A stretch of DNA of 64,000 nt. Origin: Simiduia agarivorans SA1 = DSM 21679. Its GTDB lineage: Bacteria; Pseudomonadota; Gammaproteobacteria; Pseudomonadales; Cellvibrionaceae. The notes under the pieces are model-generated. The model did not search any database, was not told where the DNA came from, and was given only the letters and a program-made list of their open reading frames with translations. The stretch lies in contig NC_018868.3 in assembly GCF_000305785.2 (NCBI RefSeq), positions 372,001 to 436,000 of the forward strand, in the 5' to 3' direction. This document shows positions 26,592 to 35,700 of the stretch, piece by piece; positions within the stretch are counted from its first letter, which is position 1; each line of letters begins with the position of its first letter. A program made the translations under genes and the position numbers.

Positions 26592-27380
26592 CTACAAAGG
26601 AATCTCATCCTCAACCCGCAAATACCGCCGTAAATAATGCACCGCGGCATAAAACGGCAAGGTATCGGCTAAGGCTACAACCATCTTGAACAGATAGTTA
26701 CTGCCCATCAGCACCATGAGTTGCGCCAGGGTGATACCACCGGCCAGGTAGGTGGCGCCGAAGGTGACGCCGATGACCATGAAGGAATCCACGCCCTGGC
26801 TTACCAGCGTGGATAAATTATTTCTTAACCACAAATGTTTCCCGTGGGTCAGGCGCTTCCAGAAATGGAACAGTTGCACATCGCAATATTGTGCCGCCAG
26901 ATAAGCCAGCATGGAGGCAAATACGGCCCCTGAAGTACAGGCAAAGATCAGCTGGAATAATTCCACCTGACCGGAGACCACCTCACCGCTGGGCAGAATA
27001 ATATCTTCCGAAATCTGCAACACCTGCCAGGGTGGCAGGGCTTCGGGCGCGACGGCAGGCATTTGGCTGCCGAGCCAGAGTACCCCGATGACAAAAAAAT
27101 TCATCACCAATCCCAGCGTAACCATAAAGTTGGCGCGCCGCTTGCCGTAAATCTCGCTCACAATATCGGTACACAGAAATGTCAGCGGGTAGGGCAATAC
27201 GCCTATGGCCAAAGCCATGGGGCCCATTTGCACAAACCGGGTGATACCGATGACATTCAAAAGCGTCATGGCACACAGGAAAAAACCGGCCAGCAGCATA
27301 AAGACTTTTTCGCGCCGCCAATTCAATTCGCTGTCACTCAAGCCGGCGTCCGCTGACGGGTTTTGTGCAATCACACTCAT
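26592..27380 (-). CDS. yhhQ: queuosine precursor transporter, YhhQ/VUT family
   Basis: VUT/YhhQ (DUF165) proteins are inner-membrane importers of queuosine precursors such as preQ0/preQ1. The 262-residue protein has at least six hydrophobic segments and the family core LPYPLTFLCTDIVSEIYGKRRAN. It also has the second signature LRNNLSTLVSQGVDSFMVIG with the charged and polar residues in the membrane that typify the family. The gene overlaps the stop codon of the upstream QueD-like gene by four bases (ATGA), so the two are translationally coupled. The context supports a role in 7-deazapurine supply; substrate is inferred. Confidence 0.88.
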   Translation of the reverse strand: MSVIAQNPSADAGLSDSELNWRREKVFMLLAGFFLCAMTLLNVIGITRFVQMGPMALAIGVLPYPLTFLCTDIVSEIYGKRRANFMVTLGLVMNFFVIGVLWLGSQMPAVAPEALPPWQVLQISEDIILPSGEVVSGQVELFQLIFACTSGAVFASMLAYLAAQYCDVQLFHFWKRLTHGKHLWLRNNLSTLVSQGVDSFMVIGVTFGATYLAGGITLAQLMVLMGSNYLFKMVVALADTLPFYAAVHYLRRYLRVEDEIPL

Positions 27381-27877
27381 ATGTCAGACGCTTCACGCCA
27401 GATGCAGGAGCCCCACTGACCCGGGCCGGAAGAAACTTTCATCTCAACCTGGGCGATATCGTAGCGCGACACAAAATCGTCGTCGTGCAGGAACCTGTCC
27501 AGTAAATAGGTGGCAAAGGCTTCCACCGTGGTATTGGGGATTGGCAGCAACTTGCAGTCGGACTTGGCAAACCAGAGCGTCTCGCCGTTGAAGTGTGCAA
27601 CGATGGCATCGCCTTCGTGTTTGAGTGCCAGATATTGGGATTGGGCCGGCAGCAGAGTGTATTCATCCAGCTCGTCACACAGTGCGCGCATTTTGTCTTT
27701 CAGAATCTTGTAGCTGAAAGCGAGGCCATTGCGATTGGCGGGTGAGCTGATGCTCATGGATACCCTGAAATTGTGGCCGTGCAATCGTTCCCGCTCGGTG
27801 GCAGAAAAAATCGTGAAGTGAGCGGCGGAGAACTTCATGTCCTCCTTGTTAACTTCGATGGTAATCAGGCTGCTCAT
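27377..27877 (-). CDS. queD: 6-pyruvoyl-tetrahydropterin synthase / QueD-like protein lacking the usual catalytic Cys
   Basis: A 166-residue T-fold protein. QueD converts dihydroneopterin triphosphate to 6-carboxytetrahydropterin for queuosine synthesis. Zinc-binding histidines are visible in KFSAAHF and LHGHNF. In QueD and PTPS the catalytic Cys sits just before the HGH motif (C-x-x-L-H-G-H). Here that segment reads ATERERLHGH, with no Cys and two Glu. Cys-to-Glu replacement near this position is known in PTPS-III enzymes, which make 6-hydroxymethyl-dihydropterin for folate. So this may be QueD-like in fold but different in reaction. Pairing with a YhhQ-type transporter argues for a queuosine link. 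Symbol is tentative. Confidence 0.75.
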   Translation of the reverse strand: MSSLITIEVNKEDMKFSAAHFTIFSATERERLHGHNFRVSMSISSPANRNGLAFSYKILKDKMRALCDELDEYTLLPAQSQYLALKHEGDAIVAHFNGETLWFAKSDCKLLPIPNTTVEAFATYLLDRFLHDDDFVSRYDIAQVEMKVSSGPGQWGSCIWREASDI

Positions 27878-28059
27878 TTTATGATCAATTTGTCCGGCTG
27901 ATGTTGAGGGATTATATACACAATCGTATTAACCGTGGTTTCGATGCGTGTTGGGTAGACAATAACCCCATAAAAATCAAGGTCTATAAAGGTTCTATCG
28001 TACCAATTGTCGGGTTGAAGAGAGGATGTAAGGCGATGAAAGCCGCATTCTGACCACAA
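27874..28059 (-). CDS. possible small ORF or gene remnant coupled to the QueD-like gene
   Basis: A 61-residue frame beginning with TTG and ending in TGA that overlaps the QueD-like start codon as ATGA. The frame stays open a further 48 bases or so upstream without an ATG. The translation (IDLDFYGVIVYPTRIE, then TIVYII) looks protein-like with alternating hydrophobics, but I recognise nothing and see no ribosome binding site. It could be a coupled leader peptide, the 3' end of a decayed gene, or chance. Confidence 0.2.
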   Translation of the reverse strand: MWSECGFHRLTSSLQPDNWYDRTFIDLDFYGVIVYPTRIETTVNTIVYIIPQHQPDKLIIK

Positions 28060-28126
28060 AAGCTTGTTACGGTCATAAATTGCATTTAGATTTCGCGATG
28101 GTTGTAAATATGGCTAGGTCTTTAGT

Positions 28127-28894
28127 ATGAAGCGGCGCGCGCGATTAGGGCTATTTGCCGTAGTTCTGGCATTTGCGCCGACTGCACTGAGTGACTCGGT
28201 GATGACCAGTGAGTCTGGTTTCGCCTCTACCAACGCCTGCCCGCTAGTGTCCCAATACCTGGCGGCATCAGGTGCTACCGAAAGCCATGCTCACCGGAGT
28301 TGTCGTCCGGTATCTGCAGTCCAGCCACCGCGCGACGCTGCTTGGAAAGTAAAGTTATCGGGGGTTGGGAGCAGCAGTTTCGATCAAAGCTTGCCCAAAG
28401 ATACCCAGGTGCTGCAGTTAACGCCCAACGAGTTATTGGTAACCCGGTTTTTGAAGGGTAAACCTATAGATATTGCTTGGAATCATAGCCTGCATAGCGC
28501 CCTGCATTATTGCCAGAAACTTGAATGGGCGGGATTTACAGACGTGATTGTTTATCTGGAGTCGCCAACCGTCAGGCCCGGTTTGTTGGCTCCAGAGGTT
28601 GTATTGGCTGAGTGGTTCGCGGGTGCGGCAATCCTCTATACGTCCGACGAGTCAGGTATTGCATCGCTTGGAGATTATGAAGGGGTTCCTGAAAAGGCAT
28701 CACTCGATCCTGCATTTCGATTGCTTATGCAGGGTACATCAGCTGAGATACCACTGAACGGTAAAAAGGGAATCGGTCGACAATTTCAATGGAAAGGCGG
28801 AATGACAGCCTTGCAGCAAGAGTTGTTGAAAACACAATGGACGAATTTCAGGCGAAATGCGACTACTGAACGCTATCTTTGCTCATCTTACTAA
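28127..28894 (+). CDS. secreted protein of unknown function
   Basis: A 255-residue protein that I do not recognise. It starts with a Sec signal peptide (RRARLGLFAVVLAFAPTALS). The mature part has four or more cysteines, including CPLVSQYL, SCRPV, HYCQKLEW and the C-terminal YLCSSY, compatible with disulfides in the periplasm or outside. The middle has a plausible alpha/beta pattern (TDVIVYLESP, VVLAEWFAGAAILYTSDE). Base composition is more A/T-rich than the housekeeping genes. Its end overlaps the start of the transglutaminase-like gene by 38 bases, so the two are probably co-translated and may function together with the giant protein downstream. Confidence 0.65.
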   Translation: MKRRARLGLFAVVLAFAPTALSDSVMTSESGFASTNACPLVSQYLAASGATESHAHRSCRPVSAVQPPRDAAWKVKLSGVGSSSFDQSLPKDTQVLQLTPNELLVTRFLKGKPIDIAWNHSLHSALHYCQKLEWAGFTDVIVYLESPTVRPGLLAPEVVLAEWFAGAAILYTSDESGIASLGDYEGVPEKASLDPAFRLLMQGTSAEIPLNGKKGIGRQFQWKGGMTALQQELLKTQWTNFRRNATTERYLCSSY

Positions 28895-29774
28895 GCACAT
28901 GTTTCTAGTGGTGCTGCTGATTATTTCAGTTGGTGGCGTTACCTATTGGCTATTGCAGAAGCCCACAGGCACGAATTTTCTGGGCAAGAAACAAATATTG
29001 CTTTCCTATCAGTTTGAGCTCGCCAATAACAGCGACCAGCTGGTCAGTTCGGCATATTTTGATGTGTTTGCGCCATTAAAACAAAGTGCTACTCATCAAG
29101 TGTTGGACATTAAGACCGATGGTGAATTTGAAGTTGTTTCAGATCACTACGGGCAACAACTAATCCGGTTCAAAAATCTGACGCTTCCTCCTAATGGTGC
29201 CCGAATACTCACAGTCAGGGTGCTGCTTGCCGTTAATGCTGTGGGTCAAGGCCAGTGGCCAAAGGCTATTGTTCAGGCAGCCCGCGAGAAAAGCAGAAAC
29301 AGTTGGGCGGGTCCGGAAGTATCGCGATTGATATCAATTTTGCAACATCAGCAGCAAGACTCACTGCGGGACATCAGCGAATGGCTATATACACACGTCG
29401 AAAGTGTTGATTATATGGCCCAGGACCGCGGCGCCGAATATGCGCTGAAGTATAAGCGTGGTGATTGTACTGAATTTATGTCTGCTTTTAGCGCGCTTGC
29501 ACAAGCTGCCGAGTATCCAGTGTTCGGTGTTGGTGGGTTTGTTGTGTCTGAGTCATCAGGTGTTCTGCTTAAAGCTGATGCCTATCATAACTGGAATCAG
29601 GCTTTCGAAAATCAGTCTTGGGAATTATTCGATTCGCAGCGTAATCTGCGTTCGGCGCACAACACAAGCTATGTGGCATTCAGGCTGTTCGGGTTGCCAG
29701 AAACAAATTTGAAAACATCTTCCTCTCAGCGCTTTGTTGTTCATGACGAGCGCCTGACAGCAAAAATGATTTAG
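28857..29774 (+). CDS. membrane-anchored transglutaminase-like cysteine protease/transferase
   Basis: A 305-residue protein with an N-terminal membrane anchor (MFLVVLLIISVGGVTYWLL, about residues 15-33) and a transglutaminase-core domain outside the membrane. The papain-like triad is complete: Cys204 in RGDCTEF, His244 in YHNWNQ and Asp259 in ELFDSQ. Such domains cross-link glutamine and lysine side chains or act as proteases or amidases. It is followed after 16 bases by the 4336-residue surface protein, which makes that protein, or its partners, the obvious candidate substrate for cross-linking or trimming; this is inference. The start overlaps the preceding gene; an internal ATG at 28899 would remove 14 residues. 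Confidence 0.82.
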   Translation: MRLLNAIFAHLTKHMFLVVLLIISVGGVTYWLLQKPTGTNFLGKKQILLSYQFELANNSDQLVSSAYFDVFAPLKQSATHQVLDIKTDGEFEVVSDHYGQQLIRFKNLTLPPNGARILTVRVLLAVNAVGQGQWPKAIVQAAREKSRNSWAGPEVSRLISILQHQQQDSLRDISEWLYTHVESVDYMAQDRGAEYALKYKRGDCTEFMSAFSALAQAAEYPVFGVGGFVVSESSGVLLKADAYHNWNQAFENQSWELFDSQRNLRSAHNTSYVAFRLFGLPETNLKTSSSQRFVVHDERLTAKMI

Positions 29775-29790
29775 TTTGGGATAACTATCA

Positions 29791-32700
29791 ATGAATTTGC
29801 GTGCTTTCTTCGTGGTGTTAATGGCTCTGGCAATCGCGTCGCAGGCCTTTGCCGATGAAATAACCATTACTGAAGACACCTATATTGGCGTTGACAACCA
29901 AACTTATGATGGTCACATATTGATCCTCAGTGGTGCCAAGGTGACGCTGGATGGCTATCACCAGTTTGAAGAGTTGCGCCTTATCAATGGTGCGCAAATC
30001 ACCCATACTGAAGCGGCATCAGAAACTTCCCCATTCGTCAATATAGAAGCCAATCTGATAAATCTTGCCTACGGAACACGTATCTATGTAACAGGAAAAG
30101 GGCGTAACCCAACCCCGGAAGTGTCTGCCAGTGGCTCGGGGAGTCACGGTGGTGCGGCGGGGAGTCTCAATGGCAGTGTATCCAATGCTGTATTTGGTCA
30201 CTATAAGGAGCCTTCCAGTTTTGGTATAGGCGGTCGGAGCGGTGGTGTTGCGGATGACAGTATTTATAACCACAGGGGTGGCGGCAAAATTAAGCTGGTG
30301 GCAAATACCCTTGTTTTGGATGGGGAGTTGCACGCCGATGGGCTTGGGTACTACTACGCGCATGATGGTGCTGGTGCGGGTGGTTCTATCTGGCTGGATG
30401 TGGGTGTACTTAAAACCACGCGAACGGCTGGAGATTATAGAATTCATGCCAATGGCGGCAATGGCCACATTAACGGTGCTGCTGGCGCAGGTGGGGGTAG
30501 GGTTGCTATCTATTATGAAACGCTGGATGGATTCAGTATTGCCGGTATGGTGTTAGCCAATCCAGGAATTGCTGTTGGTGGAAGCGTAAATCCTGAAGCT
30601 AATGGTTTGTCAGGTACGATTTATCATAAGAACAAACAAACGCAATCAGATGAGTTGCGTTACGTGTTGAATAGTCAAACGCCCGATTCCATCAGAGCGC
30701 AATCCTTGTCCGGCGATTACGGCAACACAAATCTGGCCGTGGTGGGCCAGCGCGTGCATTTGGATAATGTTGTATTCGGTGGCTTATCTGTTACCGGTGG
30801 TTCACGTATCACCAGTAGCGGCAGTGTGCAATTCTCAGGCGCGATCAATGTGAAAGGTGCCACCTTGATCAATGTGAAAGGTGCCACCTTGAATGGCATG
30901 CGCCATTGGATAACGTCACTCGGCGATGACTTGGTGATTGACGGCTTTACTTATGAGATGCAGGGCGATGAGAGCTGGAATTCGGTCACTGTTCAGAATG
31001 CCGGTGTACTGACTCACGCCATTGGTGCAACCACCAATGCTGGTGCTGAAGGTGTGGTACTCACCGCCAGCCTGATCGATATCAAAGCCGGTGCGAAAAT
31101 CGACGTATCGGGCCGTGGCCATTTGCCCAATGCGGATGTGACCTTCAGCGGTTCGGGCAGTTACGGTGGCGCAGCAGGAACGTTTAATGACAATGCTACC
31201 AATGCCACCTTTGGCGATTTCCGAGCACCTCAGCACTTCGGCATTGGTGGGCGCCGGCTCGATCAACCAGATGACTCAATTCACAGTAAGCGCGGTGGCG
31301 GTGCCATCAAGCTGATTGCTGACGATCTGGTTGTTGATGGTGGTATTTACGCAGATGGGCTCGGTTACTATTACGGTCAAGATGGCGCAGGCGCTGGCGG
31401 CTCCATTTGGATTGATGCAGGGGTGCTTCGCACCAATCGATCAAACCTGGATAACAGAATTCATGCCAATGGCGGCAATGGGCATGTCAGTGGTTCTGCG
31501 GGCGCGGGCGGTGGCCGTGTCGCGCTTTATTATAATGTGCTGGATGGATTTAACGTCGCCGGCATGGTACTTGCGAATGCCGGCATTTCATCCAGTGGTC
31601 CATCGGGTTCTGACAGTCACGGGCAGCCCGGTACCGTTTACCATAAAAACAAACAAACGCAAGCGGAAGAGCTGCGTTATGTGTTGAGTGGGCTCACTTC
31701 AGATTACATCAAACCACTCACTGTGTCCGGAGACTACGGCAATATGAATCTGGCCGTGGTCGGCCAGCGTGTGCATTTGAATAATGTTGTGTTCGGTGGT
31801 TTATCTGTAACCGGAGGTTCACGAATCACCAGTAGCGGCAGTGTTGAATTTACGGGTTCGCTTGATATCAAAGGCTCGACGCTTTATGGCATGCGCCATT
31901 GGATAACGTCACTCGGCGATGACTTGGTGATTGACGGCTTTACTTATGAGATGCAGGGCGATGAGAGCTGGAATTCGGTCACTGTTCAGAATGCCGGTGT
32001 ACTGACTCACGCCATTGGTGCAACCACCAATGCTGGTGCTGAAGGTGTGGTACTCACCGCCAGCCTGATCGATATCAAAGCCGGTGCGAAAATCGACGTA
32101 TCGGGCCGTGGCCATTTGCCCAATGCGGATGTGACCTTCAGCGGTTCGGGCAGTTACGGTGGCGCAGCAGGAACGTTTAATGACAATGCTACCAATGCCA
32201 CCTTTGGCGATTTCCGAGCACCTCAGCACTTCGGCATTGGTGGGCGCCGGCTCGATCAACCAGATGACTCAATTCACAGTAAGCGCGGTGGCGGTGCCAT
32301 CAAGCTGATTGCTGACAATCTGATTGTAGATGGTGGTATCTATGCAGACGGCAAAAGCCACCAGGCGGGCTACGATGGCGCCGGTTCAGGCGGCTCTATT
32401 TGGATTGATGCAGGTGCAGTGCGCACCTCTCGGTCAAACCTCGATTATAGAATTCATGCCAATGGCGGCAATGGGCATCTCAGTGGTTCTGCGGGCGCGG
32501 GCGGTGGCCGTATCGCGCTTTATTATAATGTGCTGGATGGATTTAACGTCGCCGGTATGGTTCTGGCAGATGCCGGACTTTCCTCAAGCGGTGCAGCGAG
32601 CGCTGAAACTCACGGCCTGCCAGGGACTATTTATCACAAAAACAAGCAAACGCAGAAAGAAGAGCTGCGCTACGCCCTGAAAAGCGCTGCGGCTGATTAC

Positions 32701-35700
32701 ATCGGTACGCTCACCTTAAGTGGTGATTTCAATACACTGGATTTAGCCTTTTCTGGTTTAAATGTTCATTTGGAAAATTTGGCGTTCGGCAACTTAACGG
32801 CTTCAGGTAGTGGCAGAATCAGCAGCGGTGAAAATGTCACCATGGCGGGGACGCTCAACGCAAATAATGTAATCCTCACCAGTATTGGGGCATGGAATAA
32901 ACCACAACTAGGGGCAGAGCTCACCGTCGATGGTTTTACCTACGAACTGAACCAAAACGAAAGTTGGTCAAAGCTTGTAATTAAAAACCAGGGGGTGGTT
33001 ACCCATACGGCCGGATTGGTTAAGTCAGATGGTACTGAAGGCGTTACGCTGAGTGCGGATACATTAACCATCGAAAAAGGATCTAGCATCAATGTGTCTG
33101 GTAAGGGGCGACTGTATGCTCCTGAAACCAACAATCGCGAAGCCGGAAGCCATGGTGGTAGAGCCGGCGCAAGCGAAGGCCAACAACCCATAGCAGCATA
33201 CGGCAGTATGAAACAACCCGCGAATTACGGTACGGGAGGGCAGGGAAGTTCGGATGCAAATCATACCCGCGGTGGCGGAGCAATTAAGATAATCGCTAAA
33301 GACCTCACGTTGGATGGTGTAATCCTTGCGGATGGAATGGCAGGTACCAACACTAACCGATCAGCTGCTGCGGGTGGTTCCATTTGGTTGCAGGTAGATA
33401 ATCTGATTGCGACGCAAACCCACAACGGTTTCCGTCTTAGGGCCGATGGCGGGGCGGTAAATGCGAACCCTGGTGCAGGGGGTGGGCGCATCGCAGTTTA
33501 TTACAAGCAGTTGCATGGATTTAATCTCGCTGGCTGGGCTAACGCTCAAGGTAGCGGCAGTACTGTTTATCTGCCACCGCCCGGTGAACCAGGTACGGTG
33601 TATTTCCATAATGCCATTACCGGCAAAGAATCTATGATATTTGCCGTTTCCAGTGGCGATGCAGGCTATTGGCCAGAGGTCAGATTTTCAGGCGATTACG
33701 GAAATTTGGATTTACATGTCCGGGGATTGAAACTCATCCTGGGGGATAGTTCGCTTGATAATGTCTTTCTGGAAAGTGGCGCAATTCTGCAAACCGCAGG
33801 GGAGGTCAATCTTACGGGCAGAATATTTGCCAGTAACTCAACCGTTGCTTCTCTGAATCAGTGGAACTTACCTGCGGGTCGACACCTTGTTGTAGACGGC
33901 TATACCTACGAAATGCAGGGTGATGAAGTCTGGGACTCTGTAACCATTAAGGCGGGTGGTACTCTCACCCATGCCATAGGCACCAAGACCTCCGGCGGAA
34001 AAGATGGTGTTGAACTGCAGGCGAACCTTTTTAACCTTGAGCGATATGGGCGTATAGATGTAACGGGCAAAGGCCGTCTGCCACTGGAAACCATGATTAA
34101 CAAAGAGTCAGGCAGTCACGGTGGTCGGGCCTGGCAAGTGGATGGTCAGCTGGTTCCTGATGCCTACGGGGACTACCAGCGGCCCCAGGAGTTTGGGATC
34201 GGCGGCCATCACCTCACCGCAGGCAGCGAAGTCCGCGGTGGTGGTTCGATAAAAATCGTAGCCGATGAATTCCTTCTGGATGGTCAGATTGCCGCTGATG
34301 GTAAGGTTGGCAACAGCGGCGGGGGCGCGGGTGCGGGAGGCTCCATTTGGCTCGATGTGAAAACCCTGCGTTCGACCCATAATAGTAATGGCCGTCGACT
34401 GAGCGCGGTAGGCGGGCATGTCTCCTCAAATCTGGGAGCCGCGGGTGGCGGACGTATCGCAGTATATTATGACCATGCTGAAGGTGTGAGCTTGGCGAGC
34501 TGGAGCTCTACAGAAAGTGGTAGCTACTACACGACGTTGATGGGCGAGCCCGGTACTCTATTCATTAAAAATAATTTAACCGGTGACACACAGCTTCATT
34601 TCAGCCGACAATCCAAGAACCCCTCGATACAGCCGGTGTTTAATATTTCTGGCGACTACAGCAACGTAGACCTTTGGTTGGGCGGCATCAACGCACGTTT
34701 AACTGACGTGAAGCTGACAAACCTGATGCTTTATGGTGCCAGTACCGTTGACAGCGGGCTTAGCGTAGAGCTGAGCGGTGAAGTTAATAGCCAGAGCACT
34801 ACGGCGGTCCTGCAAACCATGGCGCACTGGGATTTTCTTGCGGGTCGCCATCTGAACGTTAATGGTTTTATTTATGTACTGAGCGGTGCTGAGCATTGGG
34901 ATACCGTTAAAGTCAGCAACTCTGGCCGAATCACCCATAATCCCGGCGCGGCCGTGCATGAAACGGCAGACGGTGCAGAACTACACGCAAAAAGTATCCA
35001 TGTGGAATACCCCAGCTGGATTGATGTCAGCGCTAAAGGGTTGCTGCCCAATGACGAGGTGACTGGCAATGCATCCGGTAGCCATGGTGGTTTAGGCGGT
35101 GCTCCAGCGGGCGATGCCACCAACAGTGTTTATGGCAATGAGCTGGAGCCGCAGCAGGCAGGTGTAGGCGGTCGTTATCAGAACATGGACGATTCGCATA
35201 CCAATAATGCACGTGGCGGTGGTGCTTTGAGGTTGGTGGCCGACGATGTACTTATTAACGGATTTGTTTATGCCAGGGGTGAAGGTGGCAAGTACGGTGG
35301 TGGTGCCGGTGCCGGCGGGTCTGTCTGGATTGAAGCCGGTCAGCTTCGTACCAACGGCGGGGTAGGCAATTCATCGCTTATTGATGCCAGCGGTGGCGCA
35401 GCGTCATCTCGTCCTGGCGGCGGCGGTGGCCGTATCGCAATTCATTACGACAGTCTCCAGGGCTTCACCGAGAATCATGCCAAAGTTGTTGCCAATGGCA
35501 ATAACGGCAGTGGCGTCGGCAGCGTGCAGTGGGTAAAACGGGAATCGGCTCCTTTCGTCTTGGGGCAGTCCATTGGTCCTGTTGTTTCTGCCTGGCCGGG
35601 TTCATTTACCATCAATTTCAATGTGCCACTGAATGTCGATTCTGTGGATATAAACGACGTGCAATTACTGGGGGCAGATGGCGAGCCCTTGCAGGTCATC

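Noticed and set aside
26329..26689. Short open frames on both strands in the gap between the hydrolase and the YhhQ-like gene
   Set aside because: They run through the palindromes at 26457-26562, have no ribosome binding sites and no recognisable protein pattern; the frames are produced by the inverted repeat.
27878..28126. preQ1 riboswitch in the leader of the QueD-like gene
   Set aside because: Neither the compact preQ1-I pseudoknot pattern nor another class was visible by eye on the minus strand; a covariance-model search would be decisive.
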